Assembly: GCA_965262785.1 (NCBI GenBank)
Contig: OZ253559.1
Location: forward strand, 4,030,001-4,094,000
DNA length: 64,000 bases
DNA from: G965218495 sp965262785
GTDB taxonomy: Bacteria > Bacteroidota > Rhodothermia > Rhodothermales > Bin80
Direction: 5' to 3'
Each line of letters opens with the position of its first letter. The first letter of the stretch is position 1. The notes beneath the pieces were generated by a model. It was not told the origin of the DNA. It saw only the letters and a program-made list of their open reading frames with translations, and ran no database searches. Both the position numbers and the translations under genes were made by a program. Positions 35,294 through 45,800 of this stretch are shown here, in pieces.

Positions 35294-37108
35294 ATGTACA
35301 TACGGGCGACCAAGACCCACGCAAAGAAAGGCGAAGCGCGACACAGCTACCGCCTGGTACGCAGCGACCGCATCGGCGGGAAGGTGCGCCAGTCGACCCT
35401 GCTGAACCTGGGCGTCCACTTTGACACGCCCCGTGAGCAGTGGGGGACCTTGGTGCTTCACATAGAGAATTTGTTGCAGGGGCAGCCGACACTCGTGTTC
35501 GATCCCGACCTGCAGCACACGGCCGAAGCCATTGTCGCGCAGCTGCGCGCACGCGGCATAGGTGCACACGCGAAGCCGGAGGGTGAGCCTGACAGCGTCA
35601 TGACGGTGGACATGGACTCCCTTGAGCACCCGGAGCATGCCCGCAGCGTGGGCGCAGAGCGTGTCTGCCTTCAGGCGCTCGAGGATCTGGGACTGAAAGA
35701 CACGCTGATCCAGGCCGGCGCCAAGGAGCGCGACGCGCGTCTGGCCGTAGCCCTGGTGGTCGCACGCATGCTGCATCCCAACAGCGAACGGGCTACGCTT
35801 CAGTGGTTGCAAAGCAGGTCGACGACGCTGGACCTGCTGGGACTGCGCCCCGGCAGGAAAGTGTCGTTAGCGAAGCTGTATCGCATTGGGGACCTGCTCT
35901 GGGAGCACAACCAGGCGATTCAGCAAGCGCTCTTCCAAAAGGAGCGGACGCTCTTGAGCCTGCCGGAGACCGTTGTTTTTTATGACCTGACCAACACCCA
36001 TTACCATGGCCGACAGCACGGCGAGTACCTGGCCTATGGACGTTCGAAGCAAAAGCGTTCCGATTGTCCGCTGGTGACGCTCGGGCTGGTGCTCGATGGC
36101 GCGGGCTTCCCGCGCACCTGCGAGATCTTGCCCGGCAACGTCTCGGAGCCCGGCACGCTGCAGGACGCTATCGAGCGTCTGAACGCCAGCGTGGACGGCC
36201 AGAAGCCGACGGTGGTCATGGATGCAGGGATCGCTACGGAAGCAAACGTGTCCTGGCTGGCAGAACAGGGCTACGACTGGATCTGCGTACACCGGGGTAA
36301 GCGGCCCCTGCCGCCAGAGCGGGAGCCCGACAGTACGCTGACCACGCAGGCTGGACACGCCGTACGCGTGTGGCAGTTGCAGCAAAAGAAGCAGGAGATG
36401 CTGCTCTATGCCGTCAGCGAAGCCAGAAAGCACAAGGAAGAGCAGATCCTCCAGCGCCGGCGCACGCTACTGGAAGCAGCCCTCACCTCGCTGCACGAAG
36501 GGCTGCAGAAGCCCTACCATACCAAGCGGCTCAAGAAGGTCGTAGAGCAGGTCGGACGCATAAAAGAGCGATATGCCCGCGTATCTCATCAGTACGAAGT
36601 GACGGTTGTAGAAGGGAGTGGCCCCAACGCCAAGGCCGTGAAGTTTGCACGCAAGACGCAGTGGGAAGAGGCCGATGAGGCCCTGGGGGGCTACGTGCTG
36701 CGCACCAGTCAGACGGGATGGGACCTTAAGCACATTGTAGCCACGTATTGGCGGCTGTCCGAGGTGGAGGCCACCTTCCGCTCGTTGAAGTCGGAACTGG
36801 GGATGCGGCCGCTTTACCACAGCAAGGACGCACGCATCGCAGCGCACATCAGTATAGCTGTGTATGCCTATCACGCCGTGCACCTGATCCGGACCCGATT
36901 GAAGGCGCAAGACATCCACACCAGCTGGAAGACGCTTCGCCAGAAGCTGAGCGCCTGGCAACGGGTGATGACAACCGTAAAGGACACCCAGGGCCAGGTG
37001 ATTGTCAACGTGCAGGACGAGCGCCCAAGGGCAGAGCTGGCTCAGATAGCGCGCATCTGCGGCGTCACGCCCAGCCTGCATCGGCAACGCTACGTGCGCC
37101 AGGACTAA
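35294..37108 (+). CDS. IS1634/IS4-superfamily transposase
   Basis: 604 residues. The N-terminal part MYIRATKTHAKKGEARHSYR is typical of IS1634 (YxR...KGKxYxYYxL). The DDE domain has VVFYDLTNTHYHG (first Asp region), HGEYLAYGRSKQKRSDCPLV, FPRTCEILPGNVSEPGTLQD, PTVVMDAGIATEANVSWLAE (second Asp), and the YREK-like block ATYWRLSEVEATFRSLKSEL with the catalytic Glu. The frame is complete. The full length matches the family, so the element may be functional. It separates S2 from the second propeller gene. Confidence 0.9.
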   Translation: MYIRATKTHAKKGEARHSYRLVRSDRIGGKVRQSTLLNLGVHFDTPREQWGTLVLHIENLLQGQPTLVFDPDLQHTAEAIVAQLRARGIGAHAKPEGEPDSVMTVDMDSLEHPEHARSVGAERVCLQALEDLGLKDTLIQAGAKERDARLAVALVVARMLHPNSERATLQWLQSRSTTLDLLGLRPGRKVSLAKLYRIGDLLWEHNQAIQQALFQKERTLLSLPETVVFYDLTNTHYHGRQHGEYLAYGRSKQKRSDCPLVTLGLVLDGAGFPRTCEILPGNVSEPGTLQDAIERLNASVDGQKPTVVMDAGIATEANVSWLAEQGYDWICVHRGKRPLPPEREPDSTLTTQAGHAVRVWQLQQKKQEMLLYAVSEARKHKEEQILQRRRTLLEAALTSLHEGLQKPYHTKRLKKVVEQVGRIKERYARVSHQYEVTVVEGSGPNAKAVKFARKTQWEEADEALGGYVLRTSQTGWDLKHIVATYWRLSEVEATFRSLKSELGMRPLYHSKDARIAAHISIAVYAYHAVHLIRTRLKAQDIHTSWKTLRQKLSAWQRVMTTVKDTQGQVIVNVQDERPRAELAQIARICGVTPSLHRQRYVRQD

Positions 37109-37524
37109 GGCAGGCGCACGGCGTTAGAAAAGTAGTGCCAGCCAGGCGGGAGTACACCCTTTTCTTATATGTGGAGAATGTGTCCACCTATACTGTTTGA
37201 GTCATAAAATGGCGAAGTAGAGTCAGGTACGGCCCAGGGCGATTCCGGGGGCCTTCCCCTGATTCCGGGGGTACGTGCAGGGCCAGTGACACTCACTGTT
37301 GTGCCTTCCACTGGCTTGGCTTCTGCTTTCTCTAGGAGTCTGCCGGGCTTTCGCAGATTCGGAGCGTGACCTGCGTTGACGGCCCACATGTTCTCTGTCA
37401 AACGCCCGAATTTGTCCATCATTTAGTTACCTTGGGGCCAAGTTCGGCGCATTCTGGGCCCATTGAATCGCCCAACAGTCCTTATTCGAGTGGCTTCTCC
37501 CCAAAACCCGACAGGTAGCCTCGC
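37109..37524. other. intergenic with a repeat fragment
   Basis: No gene seen over ~415 bp. CAGGTACGGCCCAGGGCGATT (37224-37244, first 20 bases conserved) and a following CCTTCCCCTGAT match the stretch between S5 and P2 at about 62427-62466. It is a fragment of the same recombinase-associated module. Confidence 0.5.
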
Positions 37525-38709
37525 ATGAAATTGCATTTCGTATCGCCGTATCGCCTCACCAAAGGCATGCGGTATGTTGTCTTGGCCTCCTTTTTGGGGG
37601 TCTGTGGCTTAATCAGAGCGGAGGCCTTGGAGGCGAACCGCTCCGGCGCAGTCGGGGGGCCGCAAGACTTTGAGCTGGTGGAGCTGTGGCAAGTAGGTGC
37701 CTCGGAGGACGATGAGGTGCTTTTTGGTCGCCTCTGGGATGTAGCGGTAGATTCCAAAGGTATATCGTATGCCGTGGGCCCGAGTCACCCTGCGGTCTAT
37801 GCGTTCTCGGACACAGGTACCTTAGTCGCTGAGATTGGGCGCGAAGGGGAAGGGCCCGGGGAATTCAAAGATATCGTAGATGTATTCGTAGGCGTAGGTG
37901 ATACGGTATTCGTGTGGGACTTTGATCGGCGTCGCGTATCAAGCTTTTCTCCCGATGGTTTTGGCTTTGTCGAAACGGTCCGAGTGAATAATGCACTCGC
38001 CAGTGCTTATCCGTCAGGCCTTATTGGCGTGACGTCCGAGGTGTTCATTTTTAAGTACGCACACCTGCTTGAGGACGGTGTTGACAACCAGGCTACGAGA
38101 GGAGTGAAAGTGCATCTCGTAGACCGGCGGCGCGGCGTAATCCTGGAACAGCCACCGATGGTAAAGATGTCTGACCCGGGATTGGTCGTAGACGACGGTA
38201 GTGACGGATCAATCTCGATGAGAAGAATGCCGTTTCGTGGCATGCCAGAATTTTATGCTAGCCAGAAGGGGTTTCTGTACGCGGCTCACGGCGATGCTAG
38301 TGCTATTACGGTCATGTCTACGGATGGGGCGGTGCAGGATACCATCAGATGGACACATGATCCTGTACCTGTGACTAGACGTGAGGCTGAAGAGACATTG
38401 GATAAACTAAGCAGACAGACCCGAAAGGTGCTGCGGAAAAAAGGGATTGGGATACCAAAGTCAAAGGCTGCGTTCACAAATCTCGTGGTGGACGACCAGG
38501 ATCGTGTGTGGATACAACTAAGCGCTGCGTATGGCGAATCGCTGGCCACATGTTTGATTCTGAGTGCGGAGGGCAACAAGGTGGGTTCTGTAAAACTACC
38601 CGTAACCCTTCAGCTTGAGGCCATTCGCGGCAATCGAGCCTATGGCATTATGACAGTAGATAGTGGGGCCAGTGTTTTGGTCGCGTATGCTATCCAAGGG
38701 GCCGATTGA
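37525..38709 (+). CDS. secreted 6-bladed beta-propeller protein 2
   Basis: 394 residues. The signal region is long (basic start, then MRYVVLASFLGVCGLIRAEA); ATG 37567 (MRYVV) is an alternative start. Blades are visible as LWDVAVDSKGISYAVGPSHP, YAFSDTGTLVAEIGREGEGP, FVWDFDRRRVSSFSPDG and LVVDDQDRVWIQLSAAYGES. GREGEGPGEFKDI corresponds to GRGEGPGEFRQ of propeller 1, so the two are paralogues but strongly diverged. An insertion of charged residues (REAEETLDKLSRQTRKVLRK) lies near residue 290. Likely extracytoplasmic ligand- or polymer-binding protein; the function is not known. Confidence 0.78.
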   Translation: MKLHFVSPYRLTKGMRYVVLASFLGVCGLIRAEALEANRSGAVGGPQDFELVELWQVGASEDDEVLFGRLWDVAVDSKGISYAVGPSHPAVYAFSDTGTLVAEIGREGEGPGEFKDIVDVFVGVGDTVFVWDFDRRRVSSFSPDGFGFVETVRVNNALASAYPSGLIGVTSEVFIFKYAHLLEDGVDNQATRGVKVHLVDRRRGVILEQPPMVKMSDPGLVVDDGSDGSISMRRMPFRGMPEFYASQKGFLYAAHGDASAITVMSTDGAVQDTIRWTHDPVPVTRREAEETLDKLSRQTRKVLRKKGIGIPKSKAAFTNLVVDDQDRVWIQLSAAYGESLATCLILSAEGNKVGSVKLPVTLQLEAIRGNRAYGIMTVDSGASVLVAYAIQGAD

Positions 38710-38735
38710 TATAACCAGCCGTAGCATTTGGCCTC

Positions 38736-40250
38736 TGATGAATGTCAATAGTCTTTCCCGGTTTGCGACAATTGAAGGAGCCTCTTGCAAAAACCACGAA
38801 ACAGGTGGTTTTTCCTTTTGCGGGCGAGGGAGATAAGGGACTGGCGCCTCCGATTTGGTATCTTCAGAGGTACTCTAAATCTCTAAGACAACGGAGGCAA
38901 CCATGTCCCTTGGAAGGAAGATACTGTGTTCTTGGATAAGTCACCAAAAGACACTCTTCTCCTGTGCGGAGGAGCTGCTCGGTCCTTTGAGCGAGTTGCA
39001 GACGAAGCTACTGAACGTGTTGGATATCGTCCGCGTTGAGTGCTATCTGCGCAGCGATCCCACGGCAGCGCGCGGGCGTCCGCTGCAGGATCGTGCGGCG
39101 CTTGCACGGGCGTTTCTGGCGAAGGCGGTCTACAATATTGGTACGACCCGCGCGTTGATCGACCGGATTTGCTCAGACCCACAGCTACGCCGCCTGTGTG
39201 GGTGGGAACGTCAAGACCAGGTTCCAAGCGAGGCGACGTTTTCACGCGCATTCGCAGAGTTTGCCATGACTAGTCTTCCAGATCAGATGCATCGTGCGCT
39301 GATCGAATCGTGCTACCAGGAGGAGGAAGTGGTTGGACATATCTCACGTGATTCGACGGCGATTCAGGCGCGCGAGCGCCCTGCTGCGAAGGAGCCGGCG
39401 CCTGCCAAGCGCAAGCCTGGGCGACCGCGTAAGGGAGAGGAACCTGCAAAGAAGGAGCGACGCGTCGTACGCCAGTTGGGTATGAGCCTGCAGGAGATGG
39501 AAGAAGACCTGCCAAAGGAGTGCAACCGGGGAGTCAAGCGCAATTCCAAGGGCTACAAGCAAAGCTGGAGTGGCTATAAGCTGCACGCGGATGTGGCAGA
39601 TGGGGGCATACCGATCAGTTGCATCGTGACGTCCGCATCCGTGCATGACAGTCAGGTGGCCATTCCGCTGGGGACCAAGTCCGCCGAGCTGGTCACGAGT
39701 TTATACGATTTGATGGATAGCGCCTATGATGTGGAGGAGATACGCCTTCACAGCCAGCGTCTTGGACATGTGCCGATCATTGACCAGCACCCGCGTACAC
39801 GCGCTGGGAAGGAGGCGCTAAAGCGTGAGGCGAAGGCCCAGCGTGCGGCTGGGTTTGTACCGCCCGTGCGTGAGCGCTACAAGGAGCGTTCGACCGTCGA
39901 GCGCGTCTTTGGTCGCCTCAAGGACGAGTATGGCGGTCGTCACGTTCGCGTACGTGGCAACGCGAAGGTGCAGTGCCACCTCATGTTCGGTATGCTTGCG
40001 CTGACCGTGGACCAGATGGTGCGACTGCTGGGCTAAACGACCTCAGCTGAGCGCAGAAAGGCGCCTGTCGTGCCAGGTGTGCAGGATAGGTGTGCGTGAT
40101 TGTCACAGCCCATCGCCGACATCTGTCCTTCCGGGTCGCAATCACTGCAACGCTTAGCGTTTTCGAAGTGCGAAAACCACATCGGCGTCTTTCTTTCTTC
40201 AATCCACTGAATGCATGCTGAATTGCAGCGCCGATTGTCTATACTGACAA
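38736..40250 (+). mobile_element. DDE insertion sequence (IS5/IS1182-like)
   Basis: The transposase gene is bounded on the left by the R repeat (TGTCAATAG...TTTGCGACAATT). On the right, near 40221-40250, is an imperfect reverse complement (TTGTCAGTATAG...GCTGCAATT). If these are its terminal repeats, the element is ~1.5 kb. Solo copies of the left repeat occur at 50634, 53876 and 62253. Confidence 0.55.
38903..40036 (+). CDS. IS5/IS1182-like transposase
   Basis: 377 residues starting ATG 38903 after ACGGAGG. The InsH-like N-terminal domain has RPLQDRAALARAFLAKAVYN and QVPSEATFSRAFAEFA. The DDE domain has GHISRDSTAIQARERP (first Asp), a lysine/proline-rich linker (KRKPGRPRKGEEPAKKERR), SWSGYKLHADVADGGIPISC, YDLMDSAYDVEEIRLHS (second Asp) and RYKERSTVERVFGRLKDEYG with the catalytic Glu. 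The frame is intact. Confidence 0.88.
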   Translation: MSLGRKILCSWISHQKTLFSCAEELLGPLSELQTKLLNVLDIVRVECYLRSDPTAARGRPLQDRAALARAFLAKAVYNIGTTRALIDRICSDPQLRRLCGWERQDQVPSEATFSRAFAEFAMTSLPDQMHRALIESCYQEEEVVGHISRDSTAIQARERPAAKEPAPAKRKPGRPRKGEEPAKKERRVVRQLGMSLQEMEEDLPKECNRGVKRNSKGYKQSWSGYKLHADVADGGIPISCIVTSASVHDSQVAIPLGTKSAELVTSLYDLMDSAYDVEEIRLHSQRLGHVPIIDQHPRTRAGKEALKREAKAQRAAGFVPPVRERYKERSTVERVFGRLKDEYGGRHVRVRGNAKVQCHLMFGMLALTVDQMVRLLG

Positions 40251-40438
40251 CCCCGGCGGCCCATTTATGCAAGAGCCTCGAAGGTACCGGTTTTTAGAGG
40301 ATGAGGAGGGGACGCGTGTCTGGAGCCAGCCGGGCATGGGTGCATTTGCTGCTGGTCGCCAGTGACACATGCCCGCTGCTTTCCTTAATCTTGTGGGCCG
40401 GCGCTCCGTGAGCCAGTGCCGGGGAGGAGGGCGGCTAA
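40251..40438. other. intergenic
   Basis: No gene I can support. GC-rich sequence leads into S3; a Cys-containing minus-strand frame (40033-40272) overlaps the IS end and is not convincing. Confidence 0.35.
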
Positions 40439-40580
40439 GGGCATGACGCGGGGCTGAGGGCGCTCAATTCTTTCCCCCGACGTGTTATTATCGGAAATGT
40501 TTTAGGCCTCTAGAACCAGTCATGAACGACCGGCTGGGCACCCCCGCACGGCGCCTGAGGTCACCGCACGTAAGCATGTA
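40439..40580 (+). repeat. S repeat, copy 3
   Basis: Nearly identical to S2 over GGGCATGACGCGGGGCTGA through GTGTTATTATCGGAAA, then ATGTTTTAGGCC, ATGAACGACCGGCTGGGCA and CCGCACGGCGCCTGAGGTCA as in S5. Direct orientation. Confidence 0.75.
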
Positions 40581-40776
40581 CGGAGCGGCTTAAGTCGCGC
40601 CTCGCGCGAGGGCATAGTAGGATGTTGTTGCAACAATGTTGGCGATTGATTCGTTAGTAACTTATATTTGTCAACAACAAAACCCGTCGGACCGCCACCC
40701 AGACAGGGATTCCCGGCACCGACTATCGTAACCCCAAGGACGCCTCGAGCGTCCTTGTATTTTTACGGGGGATTGA

Positions 40777-41418
40777 GTGACGGGGGAGGCATCGCATCCA
40801 AGGCCGCGCTACCGCGTCCGGGTATTCGTCGACTTCTGGAATTACACGCTATCGATGCAGGAGGTTGATGCATCATTTCGTACCGACTGGGCGCGGATTG
40901 GGCCTGTGCTTTCGCAAGCCGCAGCAGCACTCGTTGATAGTGCCGCCATTGGCGAGTATCAGGGTCTAAATTTATACGGTTCTTATGATCGAACACGGGA
41001 AAAGGGTAAGAAACTGCACCACTGGGCTACGAGAGTCGTAGATACATTTCCGGGGGTAAGCGTGTCGATCGTGCCCCGCCAGAAGAAACGCTCACCGCCT
41101 AGGTGCCCCGGTTGCCAGCAGCCGGTCGGAACCTGCCCATCCTGCGCCGCCGACCTGCGCGGGACCGAGGAGAAGGGCGTTGATGTTCGCCTAGCGACCG
41201 ATATGATAAGTCTGGCCTGGGTCAATAACTACGACGTCGCTGTTCTGGTCTCTTCCGACCGAGACTTTGTGCCTGTTGCCGAATTATTGGAGACCAAGGG
41301 CATCAAGGTGATTCATGGTGCATTCCCGCCGAAAGGCGCACAGCTGAGTGCCCGGTGCTGGGGAAAGATTGATATCCCTAGATTGCGTGACGCCTTGCGC
41401 TTTAGCAAAAAGACGTGA
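40777..41418 (+). CDS. NYN/PIN-like ribonuclease with zinc ribbon
   Basis: 213 residues from GTG 40777, 8 nt after a GGGGG stretch. The NYN fold is clear: RVFVDFWNYTLS (first acidic residue), NLYGSYDR, then KGVDVRLATDMISLAW and DVAVLVSSDRDFVPVAELL with the conserved acidic cluster, and GIKVIHG. Inserted before KGVD is a four-Cys ribbon (CPGCQQPVGTCPSC). NYN proteins cleave RNA with metal ions. It starts a probable operon with the SbcD- and YhaN-like genes 135 bp downstream, directly after S3. Association of an NYN nuclease with an SbcCD-like pair suggests a defence role (inference). Confidence 0.8.
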   Translation: MTGEASHPRPRYRVRVFVDFWNYTLSMQEVDASFRTDWARIGPVLSQAAAALVDSAAIGEYQGLNLYGSYDRTREKGKKLHHWATRVVDTFPGVSVSIVPRQKKRSPPRCPGCQQPVGTCPSCAADLRGTEEKGVDVRLATDMISLAWVNNYDVAVLVSSDRDFVPVAELLETKGIKVIHGAFPPKGAQLSARCWGKIDIPRLRDALRFSKKT

Positions 41419-41552
41419 GGCAGGTGGTTAGAGCTGCAGCGCGATTCATACTACCATGCGCCCGGTATAAACTTCCCACCATGAGTACCCTACACACAAT
41501 CGCCGTCAGATGTTTATGCAGCGTTGACTCCTGGGTCCAGCCATAGCTCGTA

Positions 41553-42827
41553 ATGACGTCCTTTCACTTCCTACATGCCGCCGACATTCACCTCGACAGC
41601 CCTCTCATTGGACTGGCTGGGCAGGACGGTAACGCAGCCGAGCGCGTGCACACCGCCACCAGGGAGGCCCTTGGCCAGCTAGTTGCTTTGGCGATCAAGG
41701 AGAAGGCCGATTTCTTAATTATTGCTGGGGACCTCTACGACGGTGATTGGCGCGACTACAATACAGGACTATTCTTCGTCAGGCAGATGGGACGACTCGC
41801 ACAGGCGGGCATTCCGGTCTATCTGCTACACGGAAATCACGACGCAGAAAGTCAAATAACTCGGCGGCTTGAACTGCCTCGCAACGTGCATGTTTTTGGT
41901 ACGCGCAATGCCGAGACGTTCACCCTTGGAGAGTTACACGTCGCGCTTCACGGTCAGAGTTTCCACCAGCCTAAGATGCAAGGTAATCTTGCTCTCAACT
42001 ACCCGGCCCCCGTCTCCTCCGCATTCAATATCGGCGTGCTGCACACTGGCCTTGGCGGCATGAGCAATCACGCCAACTACGCGCCTTGTTCGCTCAATGA
42101 TCTTGTGAACAAGGGGTATGACTACTGGGCGCTAGGTCATGTTCATCAGGCGGAGGTGCTGCATGAGGGGCCTCACGTCGTCTTTGCGGGTAACCTGCAG
42201 GGACGTCATGTACGGGAACCCGGGGCCAAGGGTGCTTATCTAGTCACCGTGGAAGACAGTGAAGTTGCCGAACTCGAATTCGTACCATGCGACGTCGTGC
42301 GCTGGGCCAAGCTGCCGGTACCGTTACTTGGTGCCGAAAACTTCGGCGATGTCACCGATCGTGTTAGGGATGCCTTGGTGTCAGCCGTTGCCAGTGAGAC
42401 CGATGGGCAATTGCTTGCCTGTCGCATCGTGTTCCAAGGCCGCACCGCCGTTCACGAGAGACTCGTCGCTTCCGAGGATGAAGTACTGGCCGAGGCCCGC
42501 GCCTGTGCGCTTGGTCTGGGCGACGAAGTGGCTTGGGTTGAGAAAACTGTCATTGCCACCGAGGCAGTCGTTGACCCGCAAACCCTGGCGCAGCGAGAGG
42601 ATGCCATAGGAGCGTTACGGCGTATGTTGGCGGATGCTGGAAGTGATGACGCTCTTGTTGCGCAGATCGCAGATAAGATCGGCGAGCTGGTCCGGCGACT
42701 GCCCCCGGAATTACGAAAGGCTGTTGAGGATCAGGTTCTGAAAGCAGCCATTGGAGGTGATTACGTTGCGCTTATCGACAACGTCGCACCTTATTTGTTC
42801 GCGCGCCTGACCACCCCGGAGGGTTGA
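41553..42827 (+). CDS. SbcD/YhaO-like metallophosphoesterase nuclease
   Basis: 424 residues. All Mre11-type motifs are visible: HAADIHLDSPL, IIAGDLYDGDWRDYN, YLLHGNHDAES, GVLHTGL, and WALGHVHQAEVL with VFAGNLQGRHV. The C-terminal ~200 residues form the capping and partner-binding region. The stop codon is 2 bp before the ATG of the large ATPase gene, so the two are translationally coupled and should form an SbcCD-like complex acting on DNA ends or structures. The start is ATG 41553; no strong ribosome site is evident. Confidence 0.88.
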   Translation: MTSFHFLHAADIHLDSPLIGLAGQDGNAAERVHTATREALGQLVALAIKEKADFLIIAGDLYDGDWRDYNTGLFFVRQMGRLAQAGIPVYLLHGNHDAESQITRRLELPRNVHVFGTRNAETFTLGELHVALHGQSFHQPKMQGNLALNYPAPVSSAFNIGVLHTGLGGMSNHANYAPCSLNDLVNKGYDYWALGHVHQAEVLHEGPHVVFAGNLQGRHVREPGAKGAYLVTVEDSEVAELEFVPCDVVRWAKLPVPLLGAENFGDVTDRVRDALVSAVASETDGQLLACRIVFQGRTAVHERLVASEDEVLAEARACALGLGDEVAWVEKTVIATEAVVDPQTLAQREDAIGALRRMLADAGSDDALVAQIADKIGELVRRLPPELRKAVEDQVLKAAIGGDYVALIDNVAPYLFARLTTPEG

Positions 42828-42829
42828 GT

Positions 42830-45800
42830 ATGCGACTGCGAAACCTTGACTTGGTACGATATGGTTGCTTCACGGACAGCTCTATTGAGCTGCCTGCCAG
42901 GAGCGCTGACTTTCACATTGTTTTTGGACCGAATGAAGCAGGCAAGTCCACGGCGCTTACCGCAATCGGGGATTTGCTGTTTGGCATTCCAACGCGCTCG
43001 CCCTATAACTTCCTGCATGCTTACAAAAGCATGCGAATCGGCGCGGAGCTTGAAAATGGTAGTTCGTCGCTGGAAATACTTCGGCGCAAGGGTAGCAAGA
43101 ACACCCTGCTACGTGCGGACGGGTTACCCATTGCCGGTGGTGAGGGCGCATTAAGACTCTACCTTGCCGGTGCGGATCGATCATTCTTCGAGCGCATGTT
43201 CAGCCTTGACCACGCCCGACTTCGGGCTGGCGGGCAGGAAATCCTCGAGGCCAGGGGAGATGTTGGCCAGATGCTGTTTTCGGCAGGCGCCGGGATAGTG
43301 GGGTTACGTAAGCGCCTCGGTGAGCTTTCCGCTGAAGCCGAGGTGTTGTGGGATCCACATAAGGCTAAACATCGCAAGTTCTACATCGCCTACGACAAGT
43401 TCACGGAGGCTAAAAGGAGCTTGCGGGAGCACTCCTTTACCACAACAAAATGGAGCGCGTTGAAGCGCACCTATAAAATAGCCGAGGACGCCTACGCAGA
43501 GGTCAGTAAGTTACTCAAAGAAACCAGCGCCGAGCGAAATCGCCTCAGCCGCATTCGCCGTGTTTTCCGGAATGTGCGTAGGAAGCAGGAGCTTGACGGC
43601 CAGCTTGCGGAGCTGGGGGACGTAATTGCGCTGTCGGTAGATGCGGCGCAGGTGGTAGCAAAAGCTGAACGCGGAGAAACGGAGGCGGCAACACGCACTG
43701 CTACGCTTAAGGAACAGTTGAAACTCGCTGATAAGAATCTGGGGGATCTAACGTTCGACGAAGTGCTTATTCAAAGGTCCGAAGATGTTGGCCAGCTCCA
43801 CGAGAGACGGATTGAGGTTCGTAGTGAGAAGGCGGACTTACCCAAGCGAGAAGCGGAACTTAATGCCGCTGAAGAAGAGCTGCGAGCATATGCTTCCGAG
43901 GTTGAATGGTCGGAGACCGACTCAGCGACGCTGATTGAGCGCATCCCGCCTCGCGCCAAAGTCCGTGTGGTGCGTATCCTGCTAAATCAAAGAGGCAAAC
44001 TAGAGGCTAAGGTCACGAGCCATACCCGTTTACTGCAAGAGTCTCAGGAAACGTACAGCGGACTAAAAAAGAGACTTGACGAAATGGGCGAACCCGTCCA
44101 TGCGTCCAAACTGGCCATTGTCCTCAGGACGTTGCGCGCCCAAGGTGAACTCACAGGCTTATTCCGAACCGCTGAGAAAGCTTTTGGGGATGCGCAGAGA
44201 CTAGTGAAGTACAAACTTAGCGCGCTCAACCCTGGCGGCACTAGTGAAGATACGCTAGCGAACATGATTGTGCCTGCGCTAGCACAGGTGCAGGACTACA
44301 GGGTGCGTGAACAGGAGTATGAGAGACGCTTGCGGGACACAAGGCAGGAGGTGTGGACAGTTCAGCAGGAATTGAACGGTGCAGTTGCCGCATTTGATCG
44401 CCGCGCACGAGACGGTAAAGTCATAACCGGCGAAGCGTTGCACGATGCGCGCAGCTATCGAGATATACTCTGGCATCTGGTGACACTCACGTATGTGCGA
44501 GGTGAGTCGATCTCGGACGACCAGGCTAGCGGCTTTGAAGAGGAACTGGAGGATTTGGCAGGGGCATTCGAGTCTGCCATGACTACGGCTGATGATCTTT
44601 CTGACCGGCGTTTTGATCACGCCGAGGCAGCCGGCCGAATCGCGGAAATCAAACGGAAGATAGGGGAGCAGGAGATACTTCTCGAACAGAAGAAAGAAAA
44701 TCAGACCAAGCTTGCCGAGCAAGGCAAGCAACTGCAAACGGAATGGTCCACCATGTGGGCCGAAGCGCCTTTTGACCCGCTGACTGCTATGTCCATGCTC
44801 GAGTGGCTCGAAGCCAGAGAGAAGGTACTGGAGGCCGTTCAAGAGCGGGAAGACGCTGCAGCAGCACTGGAAGCGCTAAGCAAAGAGGAACGCGAGGCAA
44901 AGCAACAGGTGCTCAATGAGTTAGCTGTGCTGGGGGTTAATGTGGCTGTGCTTGAAAATGACAGTCTGAATGTGATCATCGAACGCGCTGCAGAAGAGCA
45001 GCGTCTTAGAGAGGACGAGGTCAGACAAAAGGTGCAGCTTGAAGAAGAAGCAACTAACGCCGCTGAGGAGGTCACGCGACGGAAACGCGAGTTTCGAGAG
45101 GCCAAAGAAGCCCGGGACGAATGGCATATAAGATGGACAGACGCGCTTGATGGCCTTGGACTCGCCAGAAGTACCGCACCAGAAGCGGTGGAGGAGCTGA
45201 TCGACATTATCGACCTGATGCGCGAGACGGCTAGCCGCATCAGATCATTGCAGAATGACCGTATAGACAAAATTAAACGTGACATCGCCGACTTCGAACA
45301 GGCTGTTCTTGACCTAGTCAAGGACCTAGCGGAGGACCTGTTGGATCAGCCGGCTGAACATGCCCTTCTGAAACTCGAAACACGCTTTGCTGATGCCCAG
45401 CGTATTCAGGGACTTCGGAAAAAGAAAAACCAAGAGGTGAAAGGGCTGGTAGCGCAGATAGCCAAACTTGAGAAGGAACGTCGAGACCTGACTGCTTCCA
45501 TCTCGGACCTGAAGACAGCTGCTGCTGTCGATACAATTGACGCGTTGAAGGAGGCCATCAAGCGGTCGGATCAGCGGCGATCTTTTGACCATGAACGACA
45601 ACAAATCATCAATACGCTCACACAAGACGGTGATGGGAAAACGATTGAGGAGCTTGTGGAAGAATGTAAGGGTGTTGACATCGATGATGTTGCTGCGCGG
45701 GACGTATCTATTCAATCTGAACTGGAGGACTTGCATAGGCAGCAGACAAACGCCGCAACAGAACAATCTCGGGCGCGGGAGGCATTTCTAGCGGTTGGCG

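Noticed and set aside
40033..40272. 79-codon Cys-containing minus-strand frame
   Set aside because: It overlaps the end of the transposase gene and the IS terminus, has no family resemblance and no ribosome site.
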